Assembly (NCBI RefSeq): GCF_047511655.1
Contig: NC_133390.1
Location: forward strand, 163,592,583-163,656,582
DNA from: Castor canadensis
Taxonomy: Eukaryota; Chordata; Mammalia; Rodentia; Castoridae
Reading direction: 5' to 3'
DNA length: 64,000 nt
The translations under genes and the position numbers were made by a program. Each line of letters starts with the position of its first letter. Position 1 is the stretch's first letter. Positions 32,626 through 44,215 of this stretch are shown here, one piece after another. Below the pieces are notes generated by a model, which did no database searches, had not been told where the DNA came from, and saw only the letters and a list, made by a program, of their open reading frames with translations.

Positions 32626-33335
32626 TATTCTATGGGGATTGGCTCACCCTCCAGCATCTGGCCAGCATCTCATATTTAGCAATCCTTATGAGAAATGGGA
32701 CAGCTGAATGAGCTAGGAGTGAAAGGTAGAAGAAATGAATTGAATTGTTGAAAGATTAAGAACCTAATGCTGGAGTAAGCTATTGTTTTCCTATAACTTG
32801 CAAGAACCCATTGTAATTTACATATTTCTGTATGAAGGAGGTGTATGACTGACTCCTAATCCCGTCTAGATGGATGACATATTTATCTTCTCCCTTTGGG
32901 AATCTTAAATTGTGGCCTGGATTCCTCAGAAATTGAAGGAGATAGGAGGGAATTAAGGATAGGAAAGAGTCTGGGTTTGCCACTGTCACTCCTCCAAAGA
33001 GAAGAGACCTGGTAAGCTCTAAAGGATGTCCCCAGACACCTACTTCAACCATCATTCCTAAGAAAGAAAACATACACACAATGAGGAAGAAACAGAACCA
33101 CCACTGGGTCAAATGGTCTTGAATGACCTCTCCATCAGCTGATGTAATGTCAACTTTTCCAACCACTAGGCATTCTTCTGGTTTCTGGGAACACTATAAC
33201 AAGTGACCCTCTGAGCTCAGAGCCTAGGTACATGGACCATAGTGTGGAGGAGGCTGTGACTCTGAACAGGCACTCACACCATGCTATAATCCAAGCTCAG
33301 GGGGGAGTTCAGGGGCCTGGGCAGCACAGACAAGG
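32626..33335. other. Unassigned stretch
   Basis: A 128-codon reverse-strand frame (32780-33166) is open but unrecognised and has no splice or promoter context. No repeat is recognised except a possible LTR edge ('gggaacactataacaagtga') at 33187. Confidence 0.4.
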
Positions 33336-33339
33336 GGCA

Positions 33340-33720
33340 CCTGACCTGGTCTGGAAGTCAGCAGAGACTTGCCAGAGGAACCGAGAGCAAAGCTGCTTCA
33401 TAGTGACCCTTCTGTGCCTCAGCTTCCTCATACATAATGGAGACCATAAGTCCCACCTCTCAGTATGGTGGAGGCTATTAAATTTAAAATAGTGATGGCG
33501 TTTGTCCACATTTAGTGAGCACTTTGTGCCAGCCACTGGACTAAGCGCATTTTGGGCATTAGCAAATTAGACCTTCATCAGTATAAATGTCCCCATATTA
33601 TAAGAGTAAACTGAGATCTAGGGAGGTTAGGACACATTCCAAGTTGCTGGTGACCCAAGTCTTCCTGACACTGTGCTTTGAGGTGGGGAACTCTGCTACC
33701 ACCCTAACTTGACTGTGAAA
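33340..33720. repeat. MIR (+) followed by MIR (-)
   Basis: Positions 33395-33500 ('cttctgtgcctcagcttcct', 'cacctctcagtatggtggag') are forward MIR. Positions 33505-33715 ('ttagtgagcactttgtgcca', 'gccactggactaagcgcatt', 'taaactgagatctagggagg') are reverse MIR. The pair is head-to-head. Confidence 0.8.
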
Positions 33721-34810
33721 ATCTCTCAACCCAAAATAAACCATCAGTGAATTTCGGTTCCCTTTCTGCCCTTACCCCCTCCCCTTTCTTCTGTAGAGCA
33801 ATGAAAACTACAGAGATCCCAGAGTTATGTGACTTCCATTGGTTTCTCTGTATTCCATGAAGCCAGTTTTTTGGCATAGTCTTTGAAAGGACTTAGAAAA
33901 GAGAAAACAAAATATTGGGAGTGATTCCCACCTCAAGAACAATAAAACAAATTCCTGAGCCCTTGTATGGCCTCAACCCTCCCCAAGGGGAGGTCCCAGG
34001 GAGGAAGGTTTCAGACTGTACTGTCCTTGGGGCTGGAGGTCACCAAGTTTAAAGGCTAGTTGCAAAACATTCCAGTGATGTAGTCCCTGAATTAGTCAAG
34101 CCACCAAGGTGCTTGGAGCCTGGCCTCCCTGCTGCCTCTATATTTTGTGTTCTAAGATGCTGCTCAGCTGGTCCCTCCTGAGGACTTGCACCATCCATCC
34201 CTCAAAGCATCACACATTGGCCCAGCCCTACCTTCTTCTCTGTGATCCATGCTCAGCCCTTTTACTGTATTCTGACGTTTCACTTCACCCACTTGACTTA
34301 CTCATTTGATTATGATTGGGGCCTACTACATGCCAGGCTGATGTCCACATATTTGTCAACTCCGTATGGTGCTGACAGTCTGAGCATGGTTGCAGATGAA
34401 ATCAGAGGAGGAGATTTGACTCCTGGACAGTTGCAGCATCACTCACTTGATGGTAAGCATGTACCTCCAGCCACAGCTAGCCTCCTCCCTGCACTTGGTT
34501 TCAAAGCTACTGAGGTCAGAGTCATGGACCATGATGCTAAAAGTCACTGGGATGGTGGCCCTGCCTTCCCCACCTCAGCTCAGCTGAGCACAATTAATAT
34601 CAGCTCCATGATCAATCCAAGGACCCCTGGGAAACCCTATCCCTAGCAGTTAGGGCCTAAACTTGTTTGTTTTCTTGCAGTGACAGAAAGACTTGGTGGT
34701 TACTGAGCTATAGGGAACTCTGGTCCCTCAAATATCCCTGATAATCACTCCACAGGTAACACTCCTTATCTCGACCTGCATGTTCTGCTGGCCTGACCTT
34801 TCAGTCTCCA
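33721..34810. other. Unassigned stretch
   Basis: A 134-codon forward frame (34242-34646) and a 66-codon frame overlap here without recognisable domains. No repeat is recognised over about 1.1 kb. Confidence 0.4.
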
Positions 34811-34814
34811 GCTC

Positions 34815-35007
34815 AGGCTTTAGAGTCAGACAACCTTGGACCATAACTGAGATGTGTCACTTTCTAATTTGGTGAACTTGGACAAATTGTTTCATCTATT
34901 TAATCCTCAGTTTTTCATCTACAAAATGGATATAGAAATAATAATGGCAGCATTAACTGCTTAGTAGGATTGGTTTGATGCTTAAACACACAGACAGTTT
35001 AACCCAA
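34815..35007 (+). repeat. MIR, left part (split by a DNA transposon)
   Basis: 'ggctttagagtcagacaacc', 'ggtgaacttggacaaattgt', 'aatcctcagtttttcatcta' and 'caaaatggatatagaaataa' are forward MIR. Its 3' tail resumes at 35238 after an insertion. Confidence 0.9.
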
Positions 35008-35226
35008 AGTTTCTTAACCTCATTACTATTCATATGTCAGTCTTGAAAAAAAATTGTGTGTGTATGTGGAGGTGGGAGGCATATCCTGTGAATTTTAGGA
35101 CATTTTAGCAGGATCTCTGAGTTCTTCCTCCGGAGGTTCATAGCATACCTCCACTTGAGTTGTGACAACTAAATATCTCCAGATATTTTCAAGTCTCTTG
35201 TTGTCATCTCTTCTTTCAAATCATTT
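35008..35226 (-). mobile_element. hAT-type DNA transposon nested in MIR
   Basis: 'gtttcttaacctcattacta', 'gaattttaggacattttagc', 'aggatctctgagttcttcct', 'agttgtgacaactaaatatc' and 'ccagatattttcaa' follow the reverse complement of a common MER-type hAT element. The 11-mer GTTTAACCCAA lies on both sides (34997-35007 and 35227-35237), containing the expected 8-bp hAT duplication, and the MIR continues across. Confidence 0.85.
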
Positions 35227-35237
35227 GTTTAACCCAA

Positions 35238-35295
35238 TGCCAGGAAAATAGCATATGTTCAGTTGATATTAGTCATTATTATCATTGGCCACTGG
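35238..35295 (+). repeat. MIR, right part
   Basis: 'tgccaggaaaatagcatatg' and 'ttcagttgatattagtcatt' match the MIR 3' end (tgcctggcacatagtaag…ttcaataaatgttagctatt) and complete the copy that begins at 34815. Confidence 0.85.
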
Positions 35296-36330
35296 AATTC
35301 AGTTCTCTGCCCCTGACTAGACATTTTTAGTTCAGTACCCTAAGGTTTATCCTTGATCCCAATTCCCCCTTCACTAGAATAAACTTTATTCAAGATGTCT
35401 GGAACTATGATAGCCTAGCAATGCCTAGACATGTATTTTCCATGTCAGACTGAAGAGATAAGACCTATTCTCCTGGGAATAGCATAAGGAAAAGAACTAG
35501 AAGGGGACAGAAGAATCAGTTTCTGGGGACAATTTGGGGCTCATGAAGAAAATAGGAATCAGTGCTGAAAAGATTCAGGGCATTAGGAAGATAATAGCAT
35601 TCAATCAATGCAATAAGACACAAAAAAGAAAATAATTATATTTCTACTGGTACTATTAATGTGGAACTCAAAACTTGATTGTATATGTGCTCTGAAGATC
35701 AAATATGTTTATGAAAATGAAAATGTCTAGCCCATGATCTGGTACATTGAGGGCTCCCAAAAAATCAGCTAAAACTGTTGTTCAGTTTTTTTGCCAGGGA
35801 GAATACTAGATCAGACTAAATTGATTCTACATCCTAGAATGTCAGAGTTGGGAGGGATTGTTGAGATATGACCCAGCTTCTCATTTTACAGCTACAGACA
35901 TTTATACAGAGAAGTGGAAAAAAGCCACACATGGTGTAAATTGCAAAAATTAGAAATATAAGTAAGTTTTCCAGACTATAAATGATCACAATACACACAG
36001 ATATACTTATATTAAATGACTCATCCTGAGCCCAGAATGCTTGGGTCACCAAGAGTCAGACTCAGAGGCTGAGTACAATCATGAGCAAATGCACCCAAGT
36101 AATGTGGTGTTAGGTGAGGTGTGCCCTCTGGCCTTGGCAAATCCCAAATTATCATTCTATACCCTGTTGACTCCTCTCCCCTGTGCTTCTGGTCTCACTT
36201 CCATTTTCATCCCTCTTTCTTCTCTCTTCCCTCCACCCCACAAAAATCTAGTCCCACTTAATCAGTACCATTTGGTCCCATGAGAGTAGCTGTCTCCTCA
36301 TTGTTTGATTTTTTTTTAGCATCTCCTCCT
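35296..36330. other. Unassigned stretch
   Basis: About 1 kb without a recognised element; a weak reverse MIR trace ('cttctcattttacagctaca') lies near 35877. No exon is recognised. Confidence 0.4.
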
Positions 36331-36334
36331 AACA

Positions 36335-36456
36335 ACTAACTTGTGTTAAGTGCTTACTATGTGCTAAGAAATTTGTATGCATTTCCTATTTATAAAATAA
36401 TGATCATTAGTATTGTGTTCATTTTACAGATAATGAAACTGAGGCTCAGACAGTTT
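36335..36456 (-). repeat. MIR
   Basis: 'gtgttaagtgcttactatgt', 'tgctaagaaatttgtatgca' and 'attttacagataatgaaact' with 'gaggctcagacag' are reverse MIR. Confidence 0.85.
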
Positions 36457-36461
36457 CCTCT

Positions 36462-38995
36462 GTGGGAAAGGAGAGTGAGGGCATCAATGAGATCAAATTA
36501 AAAGAAGGAATGTTCTTCAACATAATAAAGGCTATACATGACAAACCTAGAGCCAACATCATACTAAATGGAGAACAACCAAAACCGTTCCCCTTAAAGT
36601 CAGGAAAGAGAAAGGGTTGTCTGCTTTCTCCACTCCTATTCAATATAGTTTTAGAATTCCTAGCCAGAACAATAAAATAAGAGCAAGAAATAAAAGAGAT
36701 TCAAAGGAAGAAGTCAAACTATTCCTATTTGCAGATGACATTATTCTGTACCTAAGAAACCCCAAAAACTTTACCAAAAAACTACTAGAAATCATAAATT
36801 CTTTCTGCAAAGTAGCAGGATAAAAAATTAATGTACAGAAATCAGTAGCTTTTCTGTATATCAACAATGCACAGACTGAGAAAGAAATAAGGGAGGCAAT
36901 CACACCTACAATAGCCTCAAAAATAATAAAGTACCTTGGAATAAATTAAATGAAAGAAACCAAAAACCTTTTCAATGAAAACTATAAACTACTGAAGAGA
37001 GAAATTGAAGAAAATATCAGATGATGGAAAGACCTTCTATGCTAGTGAATCAGTAGAATCAACATTGTAAAAATGACCATACTACCAAAAGCAATCTATA
37101 TGTTCAACACAATCCCTATCAAAATTCCAATGACATTCTGCACAGAAACAGAAAAAACAATCATGAAATACATATGGAAACACCAAAGTCATCAAATAGC
37201 CAAAACAATTCTGAGCAAAAAGTCCAATGCTGGAGGCATCACAATACCCAACTTCAAACTATACTACGGAGCCATAACAACAAAAACAGCATGGTATTGG
37301 CACAAAAACAGACAGGAAAACCTATGGATCAGAGTAGATGATCCAGACATAATCCTACACATCCATAGCCAACTGATCTTTGACAAAGGAGCCCAAAATA
37401 CACGATGGAGAAAAGACAGCTTCTTCAACAAAAGCTGCTGGGAAAACTGGATATCCACATGTAGAAGACTGAAACCAGACCCCTGTCTTTCACCCTGTAC
37501 CAAAATCAACTCAAAGTGAATCAAAAACCTTAATATAAGGTCTGAAATGTTGAAACAACTCCAAGAAGCAATAGTAAATACACTGGAACAGATAGATATA
37601 GGGAATGACTTCCTAACAGAACTCAAAAAGCTCAGCATCTAAAAGAAATAATGAACAAATGGGACTGCATCAAACTAACAAGCTTCTACGCAGCAAAGCG
37701 TAGAAAAAAGTGACAGCCTATGGAATGGGAGAAAAATCTTTGCCAGCTGCTCATCCGATAAGGGACTAATATCCAGAATCTATAGGGAACTCAAAAAACT
37801 CAGCCCCCCAAAAATCAACACCCCAATGAAGAAATAGCCACATGAATTAAACATGGAATTCTCAAAGGAAGAGGTACAAATGGTCAGTGAATACATGAAG
37901 AAATGTTCAACTTCCCTGGTTATAAAAGAGATGTAAATCAAAACAACACTTAGATTTCATCTCACCCCTGTTAGAATGGCCATATTTAAGGGTAATATCA
38001 GCAACAAGTGCTGGCGAGGATGTAGTGAAACAGGATCCCTTATACACTGTTAGTGGGAATGCAAATTAGTACAACCACTATGGAAAGCAATATGGAAATT
38101 CCTTTAAAAACTAGAGATAGAACTGCCATATGATCCAGTAATACCACTCCTGGGCATCTACCCAAAAATATGTAAGACAGGATACAATAGGGACATCAGT
38201 ACAATGATGTTCATCGCAGCACTACTCACAATAGCCAGGCTCTGGAAACAAACTAGATGATCTACAACTGATGAATGGATCAGGAAACTGTGATATATAT
38301 ACACAATAGAGTTTTACTCAGCCTCAAGGAATAATGACATGGGGTTTGAAGGTAAATGAATGCAATTGAAGGACATCATGCTAAGTGAAGTTAGCCAGGA
38401 TCAGAAACACAAAAACAAGCATGATATACAAACTCAGATGTAGAACATGTTAGTAATAATGGAACTACTCTATGGAACTCAGGGAAAGAGGAAAAGGAAA
38501 AGAGAATGATAGAACATCAATAATATCGCAGAACATAAGATGTAAAGGTAGAGGATATAAGGATGTGTTTTAAAAACTGTTGAAAAATGGGGGGTGGGAG
38601 ATAAAGGGGTAAGGGAGAGTATTTGAGGGGATTGAACAGACCAAAGTAAAGTACACCCACAGTGGGCACACATTGAGACACCCTTTTTAACACCGACTTA
38701 AATATTTATAACAAAAATGAGGACTGTAAAACAGGCACAGTGTGTGCAGGGGAGTACTAGGGGGAGGATGAAGGAAGGAGATTAGGTGATGGTATATGGT
38801 TGACGGACTTCATATACCTATATGAAACAGAGCTAAAAACCCTCTTGCATTTGCTTTAAGTGTGGTTGGGAGGGGACTGAAGGGGAGAGATGATGGGAGC
38901 AAAGTAAATGATGTATGATATAAGTCTAATCGGAATTGTCACTATGAATCCCCCCTGTATAATGAATATATCTAATAAAAATTTATAATAAAAAA
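36462..38995 (+). mobile_element. LINE-1, 5'-truncated, broken ORF2 and 3' UTR
   Basis: It starts inside the ORF2 reverse transcriptase. '[18 protein letters not shown]' at about 36618-36671 is the conserved LSPLLFNI block, and the metal-binding FADD motif is at 36728-36739. ORF2 then runs to its C-terminal region: 37073-37519 is a 148-codon intact stretch with the '[12 protein letters not shown]' block. It is disabled by a stop at 36678-36680, a frameshift near 36705 and a Trp-to-stop change at 37517-37519. The endonuclease and ORF1 are absent. The 3' UTR (about 38470-38985) has G-rich tracts and ends 'aatatatctaataaaaattt'. No clear target-site duplication was found. Younger than the other forward L1 copies by divergence. 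Confidence 0.95.
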
Positions 38996-38999
38996 TACT

Positions 39000-40355
39000 A
39001 ACAGATCAAAACACTAACTGAGAAGTACATGATTGTCCAAGAAGAATAGATAGATATGAATGAATTCCTGGAGATAGGGAAGTAGTTTAGTCTGAAGGCC
39101 CAGAAGGAGGTGGTAACTGGTGAAGACTTTTGGGGAAGAGAGCTAATCTCTCAGAATTGGGCTTTGCGCCTCATATCTGGTTAACACAGATTCATCAGAT
39201 GAGAGCAATGAGATAACAGTAGTTTGGGGCTTCCTGATCAGTGGGACTTATAGCAATGCAACATCTGTTTCTTTGCTGCCCGCAGCCTACCCAGAAGACC
39301 ATATCCTACTTACAGACCAGGCCCATGCCATGGTCAGGCTCACATTTGTCCTCACCTAGTCCCTAAATCACAGGTGGTATAGGCAATACAGGGCTCCATA
39401 TGTCTTAATACTTGACTTCCAGCTCCTGACCCACTTCTGACTAACCTAATCTGTAGAGTCATCTGAGACTATGACCCACTTCCCACAGGGCTCCTCCCCA
39501 GACAAGCTTCCCTGTAGACTTTCTTGCACCCTGGTGCTCCTGCAGCTTGCAGGCATAAGCACCACCCCTTCTGGACAGTTCCACCCAACCCACCCGTCAC
39601 CTGAATGTTGTCCTGAACTCTGCCCTCTCCTTTCCCCTTTCAGCCCTAGTCTTCTTACTCCTCTGCTTTGGCCCAAAAATGTGTCTCTTGTACTTGGTCC
39701 TTTAATAGCTGCTACTCTGAGATAATTTCTTCCCCCTGAAATACCCAACCCTCAAAAATGCAATATGTTCATATCAGGTCTCTGCTCAAATAGCTCCCAT
39801 AAATCCCCATTTTCTTTAGAACAAAACCCAATCCCCATGAACTGGTTATCTCACCCTAAAGCTGAATTTACCAGTTTAGGATTTCCTCTGTCAGGGAAGT
39901 TTAGAGAATAAGGGGTTGCATAACACTAAGCACCAATGCATGGATACATTTGTTCCTGTGATTAATAACCTTTATGTCTTGGAATCTTACATTTTAAAGG
40001 AAGCTTAAATCAACCTCTCCCCACCAAAACTAGCTCTCTTTTCTTGACTGCAACCAAAGACAGGATGCTCACAATGTCATGAGGCAGCCCACTCTGTTGT
40101 GTAAAAGACTTTCTTATCACAGAGTCCTACAATCTTACACCATAACATACCCAGAAGGTGCTGACCTTCCATTCAGTGGAAATACCTTTCTGCAACAAAT
40201 CAACAAATAACCTCCTCAATTCCTTGGAAATATCCCTGATTTAATGTAATTGTACTTTTTAATCCAAATGCAGAATTTTGTCTCTTTCCTAAATATTTTC
40301 TACTGTTCAAATATATTTGACATCTGACTATGAATTCTTTTCTTTCCAATCGTTC
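39000..40355. other. Unassigned stretch, possible L2 traces
   Basis: Positions 39450-39850 ('cccataaatccccattttct', 'agaacaaaacccaatcccca') have an L2-like feel on the forward strand but no run of landmarks. A 100-codon reverse frame (39446-39748) and an 84-codon forward frame overlap there. No gene is recognised. Confidence 0.35.
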
Positions 40356-40357
40356 TT

Positions 40358-40620
40358 GTCAAAGAGTGCAGGCCCTAGAGCCAGACTGCCTGAGTTAATG
40401 TGACATCTCTGCCACTTATGAGCTGTGGGACCGTGATTGAGTTACTTAAATTCTTTAAGCTTCAGTTTTCCCATCTGTAAAGATAATACCTTCCTAGAGT
40501 TATTAGGGGGACTAAATAAGATATGTATATATTGAACATACTGTTAAGCAGTGCCTGGCACATATAAATGTTCAGTTAATTCATTATCTCTTGTTATAAT
40601 TATAATAACTAATTATTATA
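40358..40620 (+). repeat. MIR, near full length
   Basis: 'gcaggccctagagccagact', 'gacatctctgccacttatga', 'gttttcccatctgtaaagat', 'aataccttcctagagttatt' and 'agcagtgcctggcacatata' match MIR end to end. This is the best MIR in the window. Confidence 0.95.
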
Positions 40621-40914
40621 ATTAATATCTTTAGGATATCAGTGATGGCTTTCAAATATTCTTCTTAGAATCTTCTTAGACTCTCATATGTAAAACAGAT
40701 AAAGTGACAATGCTCTGATGGCAGTGTGACAGTGTCTCAGAGTCCCATTACCTCTGTCTTTCCCTTTCCTACTCCCTTTTTTTTTAATGACTCCTTGGAT
40801 ATCCCCATTGAAATCTTATGACTCTTCCCAGTGTAGATTGAAAACTACTAATATGCATAACAATTAAAATGCTCCACTAGGAAAAACTAAATGCAAAAAC
40901 ACATGAGATGTGTA
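40621..40914. other. Unassigned stretch
   Basis: Nothing is recognised. Confidence 0.4.
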
Positions 40915-41395
40915 TTAGTTTCCTGTTGTTACTGTAATAAACTTGGTGGCTTAAATGTATTATCTTATAGTCCTGTAGGTCAGCCATTCAACACAGATTT
41001 CACCTCCTGCAGGCTCTAGTAGAGAAAATGTCTCCTTGCTTCATCAAGCTTCTAGATGCCACCCTCATTTCTTGTCTCATGCCTTCTTTTCCATCTTCAA
41101 AGGCAGTAATGTAACTTCTCTTAGAGCCTGTTTCTAAGAGATATCATAACATCCCTGTCTCGGGCTCTTTCTCTTACCTCTCTCTTCAATTTATAAGAAC
41201 CCAGATAATTATATTGGTCCCACACAGATAATCCAGGATAAACTACCTGTGATAATGACAACTGGTTAGCAACTACATTCCATCTGCAATTGTAATTCAC
41301 CTTTTCATGTAAGCTAACATAACATAGTCACAGTTTCCAGATATTAAGACATAGTCTTCTTTGGGGGACAATTATTCTGCCTGCTAGAGGACTCC
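40915..41395 (-). mobile_element. MLT1-type MaLR LTR
   Basis: 'gtgtattagtttcctgttgt', 'aaacttggtggcttaaatgt', 'agataatccaggataaacta' and 'tttgggggacaattattctg' with 'cctgcta' follow the reverse complement of MLT1 from one end to the other. It is a solo LTR about 480 bp long, with internal decay. Confidence 0.85.
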
Positions 41396-42795
41396 TTGGA
41401 GAAGAGTCTAAATAAACCAACATTTGAAGATATAAACATCCTACCCATCTCACTGCAATACCTGTCATCCCACAAATCCCCATCTTGTTCTTAATTTTAA
41501 CAAAAAAATCTTCAACAAATGCCTCTACAATCAAGATACACTATTTTGAAGTCACCCATACATACCAACCATGGCCATCCTTTCAGCAAGCAACAAAAAA
41601 ATAACTGGCTGATTTGACGCTCAGAATGCCTCTAGAGGGAACTGGTCAGAGATCATGTAGCCAAGAACAAACCCCAAATCATGCAGTAGAACTGATCTGG
41701 GCAGAAGTTGTCGCTATCATCCTTGTAATCAGACTGGCATGGACACAGGACTCTATCTTGAATATTGCTGCCACTACCACCCCTGGAAACACAATCAACA
41801 GGATTGATTCTTCACCAACCATCTGTACCCTTTGGAGTTAATTAAAGCTAGGTCACATCATGGGTGGCTGCCTCTGACTGGCCAAACCTGGAGCATCCAC
41901 CTATACTTCTGTTGCCTAGGAAATTGTACAATTTTCCTTCTTATCAGGGAAGATAGACCCAAATCTCACAAAGATTCATAGAGAAGAGAATTCCCCCAAA
42001 TTAGTCCAAATTGTTGAGAGATGAAAAAATAATGACAAATATCCATAAGTACTCTCATGAAAGCTTTTTTAAAGCAGAATAAGAATGTTTGGGGATTACT
42101 TATTCTTAGTGAAGCTAAACTGATTCCTTCCCTTCTAAGTGTAGATAACCTATACCATTTAGATAATTATTCTGAGTTCACTGCCAGAGATTGGCCTTGA
42201 GCCATAATTTCTAGAACCCAGGTTTTGAATATCAAGATAAGACATGCCCATTCTCAGTTCTCTGGCATCCCGTTCCCTCCCAATGTCATTTTCAAATAAA
42301 ACTGACAGATTCTACAAAGACTCATGCAAGTCCTTTCAGAACCCTGGGCTGTAATTCATGTGGGATTGGGACTTGAATTAATTTAGAGCAGTGAGGTGTG
42401 CCTTCGGCCTTTCTCCTATCTCCTATCTTGAGTTTCAATCTTTCCAGATTAAAGGCCCTTGCTTGATGAATTCAGGGATCTGGTATTCTCTCCAATAACT
42501 ACCAATATCATACCATCAGCCCCATATGGTGGTCTCTGAACCCTTCCCCACCATCTATCTAAAAACAGCACAATAAAAGTCTCATTTTTATTTTCAGTGG
42601 TTTTTCAAAAGCCTCCTCTCAAGCTTAGTCTTTCTGACATGGATCTTAAAAACATGGCTGATTTTCCCAAATGTTTGATTTTTCAAACATTTGACCTTTC
42701 CTACTATTTGTTTTCAAAAACCCATAACCATCAGAGACAACACTAATAGAGTCACTCTGACTTCTAGTTCACTCATATCAGAATTGTATAATGGA
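41396..42795. other. Long unassigned stretch
   Basis: About 1.4 kb. Positions 41600-41960 could be internal sequence of an old retroelement, but I cannot name it. A 75-codon frame (41614-41841) has no recognisable domain. Confidence 0.35.
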
Positions 42796-42905
42796 ACATG
42801 AGTGTTGGGATCAAATTCACATAGACCTGACTCAAATACATCTCTCACTAGCAGAATGAGCTTTATCTCTAAAATTAGGCTAATCATACCCATTCAGTAG
42901 AGCTG
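42796..42905 (+). repeat. MIR fragment
   Basis: 'gtgttgggatcaaattcaca', 'gactcaaatacatctctcac' and 'ctctaaaattaggctaatca' match the MIR 5' half loosely, followed by 'tacccattcagtag'. Confidence 0.6.
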
Positions 42906-43495
42906 CACTGCTAAGTATCTTTGTAGCAGTCACTTGTGGGCATGCTTTTTTTTTTAATTCTCTTGGGCATTTTTCCTTCAGTGAACATAGAGCTTTTTCT
43001 GTTTGTGTGAACTCTTGTTCTCACATCCTTTAAAACCAGATAGACATCCATCAAATTTGGAAGGTTCAATGATGTAGTCCAAGAGAAAACAGAAGTATGT
43101 TTCAGAGAGCCAGGAGGCATTGCAAAATTTTATATAACATTGTCCTCCAAAGCAGAGTTTTCCCTAGGCTTTGAGGGGCCCTGAGCAAATTGGGTTGGTT
43201 GGTCCCTGTCATATAATCAATTTGATTTGAAAATATAGTACAAAGTTCATGAGCCCATGTGAGGCATAGTTATTTATCAATGAAACCTTACAGTTAGGTC
43301 AAGAAGTAACAACATACATGTGTGTCATCCAATAATTGGTCATGAAGATTCATCAATGTCCAGCTACCATCTTTTGCTATCCATGTCCAAAAACCATCTT
43401 GTGGTCTTTCACAGGTGGTCTTCCCCGCCGGAAGTGGGCCTCATACAATAGTTTGTTGTTGTTTTGGTTGGTCATTTGTTTTAACCCATGGGGGT
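42906..43495. other. Unassigned stretch
   Basis: No clear repeat. 43150-43200 resembles the unnamed block at 22.84 kb. Confidence 0.35.
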
Positions 43496-43498
43496 TTC

Positions 43499-43630
43499 TT
43501 TCCCATTTTTATTAGCATATATTCATTGTACAGAGGGGATTTGTTGTGACATTCCAAATACCCTTACATTGTACATTGATTAGATTGCCTCCTCCCTCTC
43601 CCCCCCCCCCACCATCTTTTCCCTGTACCA
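43499..43630 (-). mobile_element. L1 3' terminus (3' half of a twin-primed copy)
   Basis: In reverse this reads a G-run, 'aatctaatcaatgtacaatg', 'taagggtatttggaatgtca', 'caacaaatcccctctgtaca' and 'atgaatatatgctaataaaa'. That is the extreme L1 3' end, matching the end of the 36.5-39.0 kb L1 (its 38870-38985). Confidence 0.88.
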
Positions 43631-43633
43631 CTC

Positions 43634-43905
43634 AAATAATGGTGGGGGGAAGGGTAAGGGAGAGTAACAGAGGGGCTTGAAGTGACCAAAGTAAAGCAAT
43701 ATTCACAGCTAGGATACACTGAAAAACCCCTTTAAGTGTTGACTTTGCAATTAGTAATGAAAGACAGAACTGTAAAATAGGTAGTGTATAGGGGTACTTG
43801 TTGGGGGGAGGGTGAAAGGAAGAGATGAAGATGAAAGAATACAGTTGATGAGCTTCATCTGATTCTTTTGCAGATGTGAATAGAGAAAAACCATGAAGGA
43901 AAGGT
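43634..43905 (+). mobile_element. Inverted 5' half of the same twin-primed L1
   Basis: 'gggaagggtaagggagagta', 'gaagtgaccaaagtaaagca', 'gaactgtaaaataggtagtg' and 'acagttgatgagcttcatct' match the 3' UTR of the 36.5-39.0 kb L1 (its 38580-38850), the segment directly upstream of the piece at 43499-43630, but in opposite orientation. The layout is that of an L1 insertion with an inverted 5' part. Confidence 0.88.
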
Positions 43906-43907
43906 GA

Positions 43908-44215
43908 ATTCACCCCTTTCCCTTCCTGCGTACCTGATTAACCTGGGATATCAGCCTTCTTCCCTGGGACTGTGATTTACACCATTAGTTCCTCTGGTCC
44001 TCTGGCTTTTGGATGCTGACTGGGATTACACCTAGTCCATGGGTCTCCAGTTTGCAGACAGGAGTCTTCTCAGCTTTCACAATCATACAACCATGCGAGC
44101 CAAGTACTTGTTGCGTGTGTGTGTGTGTGTGTGTGTGTGTATGTACACATATACATATATAAATATATATGTATTTCTATTAATTCCATTTCTCTGGAGA
44201 ACCCTAATAGACATC
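43908..44215 (-). mobile_element. ERVL-class LTR remnant with microsatellite
   Basis: 'ggctttcttcc'-like text ('cagccttcttccctgggact'), 'ggatgctgactgggattaca', 'gggtctccagtttgcagaca' and 'tctggagaaccctaatagac' are reverse-complement landmarks of an old ERVL/MLT2-like LTR edge. A (TG)n and (TA)n run lies within. I am confident in 'old LTR', less in the family. Confidence 0.6.
44114..44172. repeat. (GT)n followed by (AT)-rich microsatellite
   Basis: A (TG)14-like run at 44114-44141 passes into 'tacacatatacatatataaa' and 'tatatatgtat'. Confidence 0.95.

Noticed and set aside
32780-33166. 128-codon reverse-strand frame with a hydrophobic segment
   Set aside because: No recognisable family, no splice or promoter context, and nearby open frames of similar length are clearly chance.
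34242-34646. 134-codon forward frame
   Set aside because: No domain or context; not distinguishable from background.
36462-37519. Functional reverse transcriptase
   Set aside because: The FADD motif is present, but a stop, a frameshift and a missing N-terminal half show that it is a dead L1 copy.
36462-38995. Target-site duplication for the largest L1
   Set aside because: I looked for matching flanks near 36440-36480 and 38985-39030 and found none convincing.
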